Assembly: GCF_000819805.1 (NCBI RefSeq)
Contig: NZ_CDCE01000004.1
Coordinates: 1 to 64,000, forward strand
DNA from: Aeromonas diversa CDC 2478-85
Lineage (GTDB): Bacteria; Pseudomonadota; Gammaproteobacteria; Enterobacterales; Aeromonadaceae
Length of the DNA: 64,000 nt
Reading direction: 5' to 3'
Shown here piece after piece: positions 40,461-49,321 of the stretch; position 1 is the stretch's first letter; every line of letters begins with the position of its first letter. Under the pieces are notes generated by a model, which saw nothing but the letters and a program-made list of their open reading frames with translations, was not told where the DNA came from and ran no database searches. A program made the position numbers and the translations under genes.

Positions 40461-41735
40461 ATGAAAAGAATGAAAAAGAGGGTGACGGGTGGAGTCGTCG
40501 TACTCCTGCTGGCCGGCGCGGCAGGCAGTTGCTGGTATACGGGCAAGAGCATCGATGAGCAGATCCCCGTGCAGTTTGCCAAGCTCCAGCAGGAGAGTGG
40601 CCTGCAGTTGGAGTGGCTGCCCGGTGAGTCCGGGCTGTTTCGGCGCGACGGGGACGTCAAGGTAACCCTCACGACCGAGGTGCTGCAGCGCCTTGGCGCG
40701 GATGCCAGTCTCGACAAACCCGTCGACATCTACCTTCATAGCCGGACGACCATCTTCCCCCTCTACGGGCGCACCCTGGTGACACTCGACAAGCAGCGTG
40801 GTGATATGGCCGCACTGCTGACTGAGCTGGGGTTGCAGGGGTGGGAACCCACCCTGGATAGCCGCATTAGCTACTGGAATGGGCGCAATGCCTCCCGCCT
40901 CATGCTGCCCGAGATCAAGCTCGACGAGCAGGGCAGCACCATAGCGCTGCATCCGCTGACCCTCGATTACAGCGGCGATCTGACCGGCAGCGGCCGAGTC
41001 ACCTTCGATTGGCAGGGGATGCAGTATCGCGAGAGCGACGAGTCCCTCGAGCTGACGCTGGCAGGGGCCAGCGGCAGTGCGGATCTCGACCGGGTTGCCG
41101 GCATCTGGATGGTACCCGCCAGCGAGGGCAAGCTGGCCAGTCTCTCGGTTAAAGCCGGTGAGGCCTTCACCATGACGCTGCAGGGGATGAGCTCCCACTC
41201 GCGGCTGGAAGGGGACACGGCCGATACCCTGGGCAGCCAGTATGAGACCGGTTTTGAGCGCCTCAATCTGGAGCTGGAAGGGGAGAAGGTTGCCCTGAGC
41301 GAGGGGGCGCTCGCCCTGCATCTCAAGGGGATGGATCTGGAGGGATATCGTGACTTGGCGCAGGCCAATGGTGGCGAGCTGGATCCGGCCAAGCTGGAGC
41401 TGGCCCTCAACAAACTGCTCGGCAGGGGGATGACGCTGGAGCTGGATCGCCTGTCGGCCCGCATCAATGGGGAGCCGGTAGCCGTCAAGGGTAATCTGGT
41501 GCTCTCCTCCACGACCCTGGCACAGCTGACCAACGGGGTGGATGGATGGCGTGCCCTCACAGGCCAGTTCGACGCCACCGTCTCGGGCAAGCTGGGTGAG
41601 GCGCTCCCTCAGGCGGCGCCGGCGCTTCAGAGTCTGACCGAGATGGGCTACTTCAAGCGCGATGGCGATAGCCTCAAGGCCGACATCAATCTGGCACAGG
41701 GCAAGGTGACCATCAATAGCCTGCCGCTCATGTAG
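40461..41735 (+). CDS. YdgA-family DUF945 protein
   Basis: The 424-residue protein has one N-terminal signal or anchor segment (GGVVVLLLAGAAGSCWYTGK) and a long beta-rich periplasmic part, as in E. coli YdgA. The WYTGKSIDEQIP stretch after the helix is characteristic. The family belongs to DUF945, whose function is not established. The cysteine after AAGS does not form a good lipobox. Starts at 40461 and 40470 are both possible. It shares a terminator with the convergent purU. Confidence 0.8.
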   Translation: MKRMKKRVTGGVVVLLLAGAAGSCWYTGKSIDEQIPVQFAKLQQESGLQLEWLPGESGLFRRDGDVKVTLTTEVLQRLGADASLDKPVDIYLHSRTTIFPLYGRTLVTLDKQRGDMAALLTELGLQGWEPTLDSRISYWNGRNASRLMLPEIKLDEQGSTIALHPLTLDYSGDLTGSGRVTFDWQGMQYRESDESLELTLAGASGSADLDRVAGIWMVPASEGKLASLSVKAGEAFTMTLQGMSSHSRLEGDTADTLGSQYETGFERLNLELEGEKVALSEGALALHLKGMDLEGYRDLAQANGGELDPAKLELALNKLLGRGMTLELDRLSARINGEPVAVKGNLVLSSTTLAQLTNGVDGWRALTGQFDATVSGKLGEALPQAAPALQSLTEMGYFKRDGDSLKADINLAQGKVTINSLPLM

Positions 41736-41743
41736 CCCTCATC

Positions 41744-41770
41744 AAAAAGGCGCCCTCGGGCGCCTTTTTT
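41744..41770. terminator. Bidirectional terminator between the DUF945 gene and purU
   Basis: AAAAAGGCGCCC (41744-41755) pairs with GGGCGCCTTTTT (41758-41769), giving A and T runs that serve both convergent genes. Confidence 0.9.
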
Positions 41771-41774
41771 GTGA

Positions 41775-42611
41775 CTACTTGAACACCACCGTCTTGTTGC
41801 CGTGAACGAACACGCGCTCACACAGCACCAGCTCGAGGGCGCGCGAGAGCACGGATTTCTCCACATCGCGGCCGGCCTTGGCCATGGCCTCGGCATCGAA
41901 GGCATGGTCCACGTGGATCACGTCCTGCTCGATGATAGGGCCTTCGTCCAGGTCGTCGGTGACGAAGTGGGCGGTGGCGCCGATGATCTTGACGCCGCGG
42001 TTGAAGGCTTGCAGATAGGGGCGAGCCCCGATAAAGGCGGGCAGGAAGGAGTGATGGATGTTGATGATCTTGCGTGGATAAGCCGCCACAAACTCAGGGG
42101 TCAGTACCCGCATATACTTGGCCAGCACCACGTAATCGGGGGTATAGCCGTCGATGATCTGGCGCACCTGCTGCTCGTGTTCGCCGCGCTCGAGCCCCTC
42201 GTGGGAGACGGTATGAAACGGGATATCGAACTTGCCGCACAGCTCGGCCAGGGCATCGTAGTTACCTATGACGGCGGCGATCTCGATATCGAGGGCACCG
42301 GCATAGCTCTTCATTAATATGTCGCCGAGACAGTGCGCCTCTTTAGTGACCAGGATCACCACCCGCTTGGCCCCCGCCTTGACCAGACGGCGTGAGGCGC
42401 CCTGAGGCAAGGCATCATCGAGGTCGGCCAGCAGGGTTTCGTCGTTGAAACGTCCCTCCAGCTCGGTACGCATGAAGAAACGTCCCTGCTCATGATCCAC
42501 GAACTCATCGTTCTTGATGATGTTGAGCTGGTGCTTGTAGCAGATGTTGGTGATCTTGGCGATCAGCCCCTTGGCGTCGGGGCAGTCGGTCAGCAATATT
42601 TTCTTTTCCAT
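41775..42611 (-). CDS. purU: Formyltetrahydrofolate deformylase
   Basis: The 278-residue enzyme hydrolyses 10-formyl-THF to THF and formate, balancing one-carbon pools and feeding PurT. It has an N-terminal ACT domain (LLTDCPDAKGLIAKITNICY, FFMRTELEGRF) and a C-terminal formyl transferase domain with VVILVTKEAHCLGD, NIHHSFLPAFIGARPY (His and surrounding catalytic loop) and DLDEGPIIEQDVIHVDH (catalytic Asp). Alignment with E. coli PurU favours the ATG at 42609-42611; ATGs 12 and 21 bases upstream are possible. Confidence 0.95.
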   Translation of the reverse strand: MEKKILLTDCPDAKGLIAKITNICYKHQLNIIKNDEFVDHEQGRFFMRTELEGRFNDETLLADLDDALPQGASRRLVKAGAKRVVILVTKEAHCLGDILMKSYAGALDIEIAAVIGNYDALAELCGKFDIPFHTVSHEGLERGEHEQQVRQIIDGYTPDYVVLAKYMRVLTPEFVAAYPRKIINIHHSFLPAFIGARPYLQAFNRGVKIIGATAHFVTDDLDEGPIIEQDVIHVDHAFDAEAMAKAGRDVEKSVLSRALELVLCERVFVHGNKTVVFK

Positions 42612-42780
42612 TTTCTCTGTCATCGTGTCCATTGTGATGGGCGTCGCGCGCCGTTTTTGTCGCACTATGCCATGAGAGTAGGCGCAGGCGCCACGACTGC
42701 GTGACCGCTTCCACAGAGAAGAACTTTTTTCCGGTGCACCCTAGTCTCGAGCAAAGGTTTTCACTACCCTGTCGCTGCTT

Positions 42781-42921
42781 ATTCTCAGGGCGGGGTGCAA
42801 TTCCCCACCGGCGGTATCCTGCCTCGGCAGGGAGCCCGCGAGCGCCCGACTCAGGTCGGGGTCAGCAGATCCGGTGAGAGGCCGGAGCCGACGGTGATAG
42901 TCCGGATGAAAGAGGATAAGG
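42781..42921 (+). promoter_or_regulatory. FMN riboswitch (RFN element) controlling ribB
   Basis: The conserved blocks appear in order: TTCTCAGGGCGGGGTGCAAT at 42782, CCCCACCGGCGGTAT at 42803, GGGAGCCCGCGAGCGCC at 42830, CAGATCCGGTGAGAGGCC at 42865, GCCGACGGTGATAGTCCGGA at 42887 and the closing AAGAGGATAAGG. A further stem at about 42927-42953 (GTGTGCGGACA with TGTCTGCGC) may be the expression platform. FMN binding would reduce ribB expression. Confidence 0.97.
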
Positions 42922-43015
42922 GCGCGGGTGTGCGGACATAGTGTCTGCGCCTCTGTGCTTCTGTCTGCCTTTCTGTGCCCTGATTCTGGTATGTGTTAAT
43001 TAACGGAGTATTACC

Positions 43016-43660
43016 ATGAATCAGTCTCTGCTTTCCCCCTTCGGATCCCCTCTCGAGCGTGTCGAGGCGGCCCTCGAGGCCCTGCGTCAGGGTCGTGGCG
43101 TCTTGGTTGCCGACGATGAAGACCGTGAAAATGAAGGGGATCTCATCTTCGCCGCCGAGTCCATGACCCACGAACAGATGGCCATGATGATCCGCGAGTG
43201 TTCCGGCATCGTCTGCCTCTGCCTGACCGAGGAGCGGGTGCGCCGCCTCGAGTTGCCCATGATGGTTGAGGCCAACTCGAGCCAGTATCAGACCGCCTTC
43301 ACCGTCACCATAGAGGCGGCCGAGGGGGTCACCACAGGCGTCTCGGCGGCCGATCGCATCACCACCATTCGCGCCGCCATCGCCGACGATGCCCGTCCGT
43401 CCGATCTCAACCGTCCCGGTCACGTCTTCCCACTGCGCGCCCGTGAGGGTGGCGTACTGACCCGCCGTGGCCACACCGAGGCAACCGTGGATCTGATGAC
43501 GCTCGCGGGTCTCAAGCCGTTTGGTGTCTTGTGTGAGCTGACCAAGGAGGATGGCTCCATGGCCCGTTTGCCGGATCTGGTCGCCTTCGGTTTGAAACAG
43601 GGCATGCCGGTATTGACCATAGAGGATCTGGTGCAGTATCGTCTGGCGCTGTTGAGATAG
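43016..43660 (+). CDS. ribB: 3,4-dihydroxy-2-butanone 4-phosphate synthase
   Basis: The 214-residue enzyme makes the four-carbon unit of riboflavin from ribulose-5-phosphate. It has the acidic metal loop [52 protein letters not shown] and [20 protein letters not shown]. Length equals E. coli RibB rather than the longer RibBA fusion. It is alone behind the FMN riboswitch, as in enterics and vibrios. Confidence 0.97.
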   Translation: MNQSLLSPFGSPLERVEAALEALRQGRGVLVADDEDRENEGDLIFAAESMTHEQMAMMIRECSGIVCLCLTEERVRRLELPMMVEANSSQYQTAFTVTIEAAEGVTTGVSAADRITTIRAAIADDARPSDLNRPGHVFPLRAREGGVLTRRGHTEATVDLMTLAGLKPFGVLCELTKEDGSMARLPDLVAFGLKQGMPVLTIEDLVQYRLALLR

Positions 43661-43841
43661 GGGCTCAATGGCAGATGAGGTTTGTCATTTCATTTGCAAT
43701 TGGTTACGCTCTGTCTCGGCTTTGATGGGAATTTCACCAATTTTTGTTTCGCCTGATGCTTTTTTGGGCGATCGAAAAAAAATGAGTGAATTAATGCATT
43801 TATCCTTGAAAAGCCCTATGCAAACTTCTTTTTATTTGTGC

Positions 43842-43847
43842 CATAAT
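43842..43847 (+). promoter_or_regulatory. Likely -10 box of lpp
   Basis: CATAAT at 43842-43847 ends an AT-rich stretch 43 bp upstream of the lpp start; the -35 element is not clear. The 230-bp gap before lpp holds no other gene. Confidence 0.4.
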
Positions 43848-43890
43848 TACGCCGCTTGCTAAACGTCTGGCGAGTTAAAGGGAGCTAAAA

Positions 43891-44130
43891 ATGAAAAAAA
43901 TGCTGTTGGTAGGTGTTGTAGGTCTGTCTGCTCTGCTGGGCGGTTGTGCTAACACCGAGCTGGAAACCTCTGTTCAGAACCTGTCTAACAAGGTTGATCA
44001 ACTGGCTCAAGATGTTAGCGCCGTTCGTGCTGACCAGTCCAAGATCGCTGCCGACGTAGCTGATGCCAAGGCTGAAGCTGCTCGTGCTAACCAGCGCCTG
44101 GACAACATGGCTACTTCCTACAAGAAGTAA
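43891..44130 (+). CDS. lpp: Major outer membrane (Braun) lipoprotein Lpp
   Basis: The 79-residue protein has a lipoprotein signal ([13 protein letters not shown], cysteine at residue 19) and a heptad-repeat helix ([20 protein letters not shown] and on) that forms a trimeric coiled coil. It ends in YKK; the C-terminal lysine is the residue joined to peptidoglycan by L,D-transpeptidases in E. coli. Codon choice is strongly biased (GCT, CTG, GTT), unlike the GC-rich codons around it, as usual for one of the most abundant proteins. Own promoter and terminator. Confidence 0.95.
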   Translation: MKKMLLVGVVGLSALLGGCANTELETSVQNLSNKVDQLAQDVSAVRADQSKIAADVADAKAEAARANQRLDNMATSYKK

Positions 44131-44143
44131 TTCATGTAAAAAG

Positions 44144-44170
44144 TGGCGCAGGCAACTGCGCCATTTTTTT
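44144..44170 (+). terminator. lpp terminator
   Basis: TGGCGCAG (44144-44151) and CTGCGCCA (44156-44163) enclose GCAA and are followed by seven T. Confidence 0.92.
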
Positions 44171-44232
44171 CGCCTCCAATCAGGTGGTCTGACCACTCTC
44201 TCCTTTCTTCCCTCTTTATGCTTACCGGAATC

Positions 44233-44258
44233 AAAAAAGCCGGTCGAGCGACCGGCTT
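44233..44258 (-). terminator. cnoX terminator
   Basis: AAGCCGGTCG/CGACCGGCTT arms (44237-44246, 44249-44258); on the minus strand a T run covers 44233-44238. Confidence 0.88.
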
Positions 44259-44264
44259 CTCATC

Positions 44265-45113
44265 TCAGTAGAGCAGGCTATAGAGCTTGCGCCGCCAGAC
44301 CGATGCGACCGGCGTGGTCCCCATGGTATTGAGAATGTCGAGGTAGATCTTCCTCGCCTCGCCAAATCCCAGATCCTTGCGAAGTATGGTCATCAGCAGC
44401 TCCAGTGCTTCTTCCTGTCGGCCTGCGGCATGGTACAGCACGGCCAGCTCCTGGCTGATGGCGAAATCGTCGGGGCGAGCGGCATGTTGCTCTTCGAGGG
44501 CGCGAAGCTCGGGGCTGTCTGAGGCCTGACGCGCCAGATCCAGACGCGAGCAGAGCTGCTGGTAGTGATCATCCTGCGCCACCATGGGGATAGTCGCGAG
44601 GCGCTGCTGCGCCTGATCCAGCTGGTTGAGATCCAGCTCCGCCTGAATGAGCCAGAGGGCGATGTCATGTCGCTCCGGCGCCAGTTGATGGGCGCGGGTC
44701 AGCAGGGGGAGGGCATCGCCGGCGGCGCCTTGAGCCAGCAGCTCACGGCCCTGACCCAGCAGAGTCTCCTCTTCGCGGGGCGCGAAGGCGGCAAAGTAGT
44801 GACGCAGTGCGGCCTCGTCCTGAGGACCTTCCAGAAAACCCTCTTCGTCCGGGCGACCCTGATGAAACTTCACCAGCGCCGGAAGGGCGCGCAGGGCCAG
44901 CTGGGTAGCCAGAGACTGCAGCTGGGGGTCATTCATATCGACCTTGGCCAGGGTGACGGCCGGGTTGTCCTGGCCGACCAGGGCCTCAACCACCGGGGTC
45001 ATCGCCTGGCATTCGGGCATCTGGGGGGCATGGAAATAAATCACCACCGGCTTTTGCATGGAGGCATCGAGCAGGGCGGCGTGAAAATTCTGGGGAGTAA
45101 TGTCGACGATCAT
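44265..45113 (-). CDS. cnoX: Thioredoxin-fold chaperedoxin CnoX (YbbN)
   Basis: The 282-residue protein joins a thioredoxin domain (residues 1-110) to TPR-like helices. The usual WCGPC site is replaced by APQMPECQAM, leaving only the second cysteine, as in E. coli CnoX, which protects unfolding proteins from oxidation and passes them to GroEL or DnaK. The start lies 13 bp after the phosphopantetheinyl transferase stop, so the two genes are probably one operon. Confidence 0.92.
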   Translation of the reverse strand: MIVDITPQNFHAALLDASMQKPVVIYFHAPQMPECQAMTPVVEALVGQDNPAVTLAKVDMNDPQLQSLATQLALRALPALVKFHQGRPDEEGFLEGPQDEAALRHYFAAFAPREEETLLGQGRELLAQGAAGDALPLLTRAHQLAPERHDIALWLIQAELDLNQLDQAQQRLATIPMVAQDDHYQQLCSRLDLARQASDSPELRALEEQHAARPDDFAISQELAVLYHAAGRQEEALELLMTILRKDLGFGEARKIYLDILNTMGTTPVASVWRRKLYSLLY

Positions 45114-45126
45114 ACGGAGGCTCTCG

Positions 45127-45831
45127 CTACGGATTAATGCCTAGATGGGGGGGCTCGGGGCAGATTTCAAGCCTCTCGTCGAGCCAGTGCCAGACAAGCT
45201 GATGGGCGTTTGGGGTCGCGACGGCGAGCCACCCCTTCTCAAAGGGGGTGTCACTCACCTCATAAGAGTGCTGGTCGAGACGATTTTCCAGTCGCCAGTG
45301 CTGCGCCGGATGGAAGATGATCTTGTCGAGACCGGCTGCCAGCCCACCCCCGTGTGCCTTGAGAAGCGCCTCCTTGCGCGCCCAGAGCCGGTAGAAGCCA
45401 TCTGCCAGCGCCTCGCTGGGCAAGGTCTCGAGCCAGCGGCTCTCGTCGGCGGCGAAGAAGCGTCGGGCCAGTTTCAGCAGATCCCTCGTCCGTCCACCCA
45501 GCTCCAGATCGACGCCGACCGGCGCGCTCCGGCACAGTGCCAGCACCAACCAGTCGCCACTGTGAGAGAGGTTGAAGTGGTACTCCCCGTCGAGCAGCCG
45601 GGGTTTACCCTGCTCTGTAGCCCCAAAGTGCAGTGCCTGATCCGGCAGGCGATGGCCCAGCTCACGGCGCAGCAGGGCTCGACTGAGGAGCCACTGCCTG
45701 GCCCTGTGGGGAGAGGAAAGCGTGGTCGCATGCTGGCGTTCGTCGGGTGAGAGCAGCGCCAGCAGCTCGGGTGAAATCGGCGTCTGCACCTGGGTGAGGG
45801 AGAGCAGGAAGAGGTCGACCCGATGCGCCAT
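45127..45831 (-). CDS. 4'-phosphopantetheinyl transferase (Sfp/EntD type)
   Basis: The 234-residue protein transfers phosphopantetheine from CoA to carrier proteins. It has the family motifs EYHFNLSHSGDWLVLAL near residue 88, VGVDLELGGRTRDLLKLA near 104 with the metal aspartate, and FYRLWARKEALLKAHGGGL near 150 with the WxxKEAxxK signature. Its partner could be polyketide/NRPS carriers or a siderophore system elsewhere in the genome. It leads cnoX. Confidence 0.9.
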   Translation of the reverse strand: MAHRVDLFLLSLTQVQTPISPELLALLSPDERQHATTLSSPHRARQWLLSRALLRRELGHRLPDQALHFGATEQGKPRLLDGEYHFNLSHSGDWLVLALCRSAPVGVDLELGGRTRDLLKLARRFFAADESRWLETLPSEALADGFYRLWARKEALLKAHGGGLAAGLDKIIFHPAQHWRLENRLDQHSYEVSDTPFEKGWLAVATPNAHQLVWHWLDERLEICPEPPHLGINP

Positions 45832-46087
45832 TTTTCACTCCAAAAAGGGTTTGAAGCGCCAATAAAACCACATTTGCTATCGGCAAGATAGCCTTGCCGA
45901 GAATTGTCTATTGTTTGGCCACGATCACATTTGACATGAAAAATAAGGATTTTTTGCAAAAAAATGTGATGTCGATGGGTTTTATTTCTTGATCTGACCC
46001 GTTTCTTCTTTATAGTCGAAACCTATTGTCTTTAAAGGTTCTGGGAACCTGATTGTAACCTATTGATTACATTTAGGAGATAAGGGA
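45832..46087. other. AT-rich divergent region upstream of nlpC
   Basis: No gene is supported. AACCTATTG occurs at 46020-46028 and 46057-46065 and AACCTGATTG at 46046-46055, and AGGTTC-TGG-GAACCT forms a palindrome at 46036-46050. The base composition is far below that of the neighbours. Confidence 0.5.
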
Positions 46088-46585
46088 TTGCGTTATCTGA
46101 TGCTACTGTTGGTTGCGCTGGGCATGGCGGGCTGCTCTTCGACGCCCGATCCTGATCTGGCGAGCAAGATCGAAGTCTCCATGGTCGAGCCGGTCATCGA
46201 GCCCGAGAGCAGTGCCCCCAGCCTCGACGACATCATGATGGTTTATAAGGAGTGGCGTGGCGTTCCTTACCGGATGGGCGGCACCACCCAGCGCGGCGTT
46301 GACTGCTCCGCCTTTGCCCGTGAGGTGTTTCGCGATGCCCTCGGCATCGAGTTGCCTCGCTCCACCCGCTCTCAGGTGCACGAAGGGACCCGGGTTGCAC
46401 GCAACGAGCTGGTGGAAGGGGATCTGGTCTTCTTCAAGATCAACTCCCGCCTCAACCACGTCGGCATCTATGTGGGGAACGGTGAGTTCATTCATGCCTC
46501 GACCCGCAAGGGCGTGACCCGCTCCAAGCTGGATGACCGCTACTGGCGGGCCAAGTTCTGGCAGGCAAGACGCATCGAGATCTGA
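46088..46585 (+). CDS. nlpC: NlpC/P60-family lipoprotein
   Basis: The 165-residue lipoprotein starts at a TTG (46088) with TTAGGAG upstream; its signal ends LGMAGCSST with the cysteine at residue 16. The catalytic triad is visible: Cys in RGVDCSAFAREVF near residue 78, His in NHVGIYVGNGEF near 129 and His in IHASTRKGV near 141. The C-terminus YWRAKFWQARRI matches E. coli NlpC closely. Such enzymes cut cross-links or stem peptides in peptidoglycan. Confidence 0.92.
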   Translation: MRYLMLLLVALGMAGCSSTPDPDLASKIEVSMVEPVIEPESSAPSLDDIMMVYKEWRGVPYRMGGTTQRGVDCSAFAREVFRDALGIELPRSTRSQVHEGTRVARNELVEGDLVFFKINSRLNHVGIYVGNGEFIHASTRKGVTRSKLDDRYWRAKFWQARRIEI

Positions 46586-46646
46586 TGGCTCGTCCCTCTG
46601 GAAAAACGGCTCAAGCAGCCTGGACCGTTTCTCCAGATAGACAGTC

Positions 46647-46666
46647 AGGGCCCCTTCGGGGGCCCT
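46647..46666 (+). terminator. Hairpin after nlpC
   Basis: AGGGCCCC (46647-46654) pairs with GGGGCCCT (46659-46666). The T run after it is weak. Confidence 0.55.
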
Positions 46667-46724
46667 TGGCATTTGTGCAGACCGCCACTATAGTGAGCGC
46701 CGGTTTTTTCAGGCGAGCCTTCTC

Positions 46725-47654
46725 ATGTCGACCCCACCCCGCAATGGTCTTCACCCCCGCAACCGCCATCGCAATGGCTATGACTTCAAGGCACTGACCC
46801 AGGCGCACCCGCCTCTGGCTCCCTTCGTCAGACCCGGCCCTCATGGGCGACTCACCATCGATTTTGCCGATCCCCTTGCGGTCAAGGCCCTCAATGCCGC
46901 CATCTTGCTCGCCATGTATCGTCTGCGATTTTGGGACATTCCGGCCGGTTACCTCTGTCCGCCGATACCGGGTCGGGTCGACTACCTGCACCATCTGGCG
47001 GATCTGTTGGCGGACGGCAAGACGGTGCCTCGTGGTAAAGAGGTGCGCCTGCTCGACATCGGCACCGGTGCCAACTGTATCTACCCCTTGCTCGGGCATC
47101 AGGAGTACGGGTGGAGCTTCGTCGGCTCGGATGTGGAGTCAGCCTCTCTCAAGAGCGCGAGCCTTATCGTGCAGAGCAACGCCCTGCAGCGGCAGATAGA
47201 GTGCCGTCTACAGCCTGATCGGCGCCACATCTTCCAAGGCTTGATAAAGCCGGACGACGACTTCGCGGCAACCCTCTGCAATCCTCCGTTTCATGCCTCG
47301 GCCAAAGAGGCCAGCAGCGGTAGCGAGCGCAAGCTGCGTAATCTGGCCCGCTCCCGTGGGGATCGCCAGCCGCAGGGCGGCAAGGGGCCGCGGCTAAACT
47401 TCGGCGGCCAGCACAACGAGCTCTGGTGCGATGGTGGGGAGCTGGCTTTCCTGCGCCGCATGATTGCCGAGAGTGCCGCGTTTGCGACCCAGTGTGGCTG
47501 GTTTACCACCCTGGTTTCCAAGGGGGATAACCTGGCCCCGGCTCGTAAGGCACTGGCTGCGGTCAACGCCGGCGAGGTGCGAGTGATCCCCATGGAGCAG
47601 GGCAACAAGGTGACCCGGATCCTGGCCTGGCGCTTCCCCAAAATGGGGTCATGA
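46725..47654 (+). CDS. rlmF: 23S rRNA m6A1618 methyltransferase RlmF
   Basis: The 309-residue SAM enzyme methylates A1618 of 23S rRNA. It starts [20 protein letters not shown], typical of RlmF, and shows the SAM loop [18 protein letters not shown] near residue 108, the catalytic [11 protein letters not shown] near 188 and [20 protein letters not shown] near 225. Length matches E. coli RlmF (308). Monocistronic. Confidence 0.95.
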   Translation: MSTPPRNGLHPRNRHRNGYDFKALTQAHPPLAPFVRPGPHGRLTIDFADPLAVKALNAAILLAMYRLRFWDIPAGYLCPPIPGRVDYLHHLADLLADGKTVPRGKEVRLLDIGTGANCIYPLLGHQEYGWSFVGSDVESASLKSASLIVQSNALQRQIECRLQPDRRHIFQGLIKPDDDFAATLCNPPFHASAKEASSGSERKLRNLARSRGDRQPQGGKGPRLNFGGQHNELWCDGGELAFLRRMIAESAAFATQCGWFTTLVSKGDNLAPARKALAAVNAGEVRVIPMEQGNKVTRILAWRFPKMGS

Positions 47655-47802
47655 GCCCAGCCTCCAGGGGGGATGTGAGTGTCCACTTCGCCCTTTGGTA
47701 CAGCTGTACGCCGAGATTTTTTTGCAATTTCACCTGCGACTTTCTTAAAATAGTCACTGGTTTGACCTGTCCAAGGCACACCCTGACTGAAAGGAAAGGT
47801 TG

Positions 47803-48522
47803 ATGAAGGTTGTCGATTTTCTGAAGCGCAAGAAGGAGATCCTGGCGCAACATCCATTCGAGCTCAAGGATTGGCTCTCTCCCGCCATACGCGATTATTG
47901 GCACGAGTTTCAGCAAAAAGCCCAGCACCATCCCCTGTTTGGCCGGGTGATCGAGTGGGGCGATGCCGCCCAACCGCAGGCACAGACGGCCCAGCACGTT
48001 GCCGAGGCCCAGGTGGTCAACGGATCGCCCGAAGTGAGCACGATTGCCCTGGAAGGGGAGGCGGCCGCCGTCTATGAGCAGCTGCTCGGCCGGGTGGGTG
48101 AAGAGACCCACGTGGGTGAGTGGTTACTGGTGGATCAGGCCATGATCGACGGCTTTGCCCGGGTCACGGGAGATCATCAGTGGATCCACACCAATCCGGA
48201 GCGTGCCGCCGCCGAGTCTCCCTTCAAGACCACCATAGCCCACGGTTTCCTGACCTTGGCCTTGCTCCCGCAGCTGACCGGCTCGGTGGACGAGAGCAAC
48301 CCCGAGTTTCCCACCGCCCGCATGGTGGTGAACTTTGGTCTCGACTCGGTGCGCTTCCCCTATCCCATCAAGGTGGATAGTCGCGTTCGAGCTCGCACCA
48401 AGCTGGCCAGAGTGACCCCGATCAAGGGCGGGATCGAGCTCCTCAAGGAGATCAAGGTAGAGATCGAAGGGGTGCGTCGCCCCGGTTGCGTCATCGAGTC
48501 GCTCACTCGTCTCTACTTCTGA
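47803..48522 (+). CDS. MaoC-family hydratase
   Basis: The 239-residue protein ends in a hot-dog MaoC domain: MIDGFARVTGDHQWIHTNPE near residue 125 with the catalytic Asp-His pair, and TTIAHGFLTLALLPQLTG near 147. The first 100 residues are extra and include WLSPAIRDYWHEFQQKA, similar to longer MaoC proteins of gammaproteobacteria. It should hydrate or dehydrate an acyl-CoA or acyl-ACP; a link to (R)-3-hydroxyacyl-CoA supply is only inference. The ATG at 47803 follows AAGGAAAGG; a TTG one codon earlier is possible. Confidence 0.85.
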   Translation: MKVVDFLKRKKEILAQHPFELKDWLSPAIRDYWHEFQQKAQHHPLFGRVIEWGDAAQPQAQTAQHVAEAQVVNGSPEVSTIALEGEAAAVYEQLLGRVGEETHVGEWLLVDQAMIDGFARVTGDHQWIHTNPERAAAESPFKTTIAHGFLTLALLPQLTGSVDESNPEFPTARMVVNFGLDSVRFPYPIKVDSRVRARTKLARVTPIKGGIELLKEIKVEIEGVRRPGCVIESLTRLYF

Positions 48523-48540
48523 TGCCGCTGCATCATATGG

Positions 48541-48560
48541 ACAGGGCCTGCGGGCCCTGT
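48541..48560. terminator. Hairpin between MaoC gene and solute-binding protein gene
   Basis: ACAGGGCC (48541-48548) pairs with GGCCCTGT (48553-48560) between convergent genes; no strong T run. Confidence 0.6.
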
Positions 48561-48565
48561 CGTCG

Positions 48566-49285
48566 TTAGTGGCCGCTCAACAGAGTCTGATAGCGGCCGC
48601 TGGTGCGAAGGTGGCGCAGCCCCGCATCGAAGCGGTCGCGCACCTTGGGATCGCCGAAGGCGAAGTGATAGACGGTGGGGGCAAAGAGCGGATTCTCGAT
48701 GGCTCTGCCTCTGTCATAGAGGGCCGGCGACTTCCTGGCGAAGTGAGCCCGGTAGTACTCGAAGATGCGCCTCTCCAGCACTATGGCCTGGGCCCGCCCC
48801 TCGAACAGCTGGCGCACCTGCTGTGCCTGGCGTGACTGCTCCTGATAGGAGTGGCCCAAGGCGGCCGCATGGTCGAAATCGGCCCCCAGGATCTCGCGAG
48901 CCTTGGGGAAGGCGACCAGATGCAGGCCCGCCAGCTCGTCGAGCCGCTTGATCCTGCGGGGGGCCAGGGTGAAGACGCGGTTATAGAAGGTGATGACGGG
49001 GGCCGACAAGTATCCCCGCTTCAGCATGCCCGGTTTGACATTGATGATGGCGTCGAGCTTGCCTTGCTCCATCAGCTCGAAAGTCTGGCGCAGGGGCAGG
49101 TAGTGAAACGAGAGGCGGTAGGGGGTCTCGGCCAGCGCCTCCCGCAGCAGGTTGAGCTCGATGCCGCCGCTATCTTCACGGATCACGTAGGGAGGGATGG
49201 CGAAGCTGACCCCAACCTTCAGTGTTTCGGCTGACACGCAGTGGGCCAGCAAGGCGATAACGACGCCGACGATGCCTCTTATCAT
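48566..49285 (-). CDS. Periplasmic solute-binding protein, family 3-like
   Basis: The 239-residue protein has a signal peptide (GVVIALLAHCVSAE) and an SBP_bac_3 fold: LKVGVSFAIPPYVIREDSGG, then IELNLLREALAETPYRLSFH and LMEQGKLDAIINVKPGMLKR. Homologues bind amino acids for ABC import or act as sensor-type proteins; no permease or ATPase gene lies nearby, so this one is an orphan. It is downstream of nothing on its strand except the mobB-moeA fusion across 36 bp of different reading direction order (moeA ends at 49322). Confidence 0.8.
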   Translation of the reverse strand: MIRGIVGVVIALLAHCVSAETLKVGVSFAIPPYVIREDSGGIELNLLREALAETPYRLSFHYLPLRQTFELMEQGKLDAIINVKPGMLKRGYLSAPVITFYNRVFTLAPRRIKRLDELAGLHLVAFPKAREILGADFDHAAALGHSYQEQSRQAQQVRQLFEGRAQAIVLERRIFEYYRAHFARKSPALYDRGRAIENPLFAPTVYHFAFGDPKVRDRFDAGLRHLRTSGRYQTLLSGH

Positions 49286-49321
49286 CTCTCCTCCGGGCCC
49301 CCGACGAAGGGACCTTGTCGC

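Noticed and set aside
43668-43862. 64-codon frame upstream of lpp
   Set aside because: No ribosome site and it runs through the lpp promoter region; AT-rich noncoding DNA explains it.
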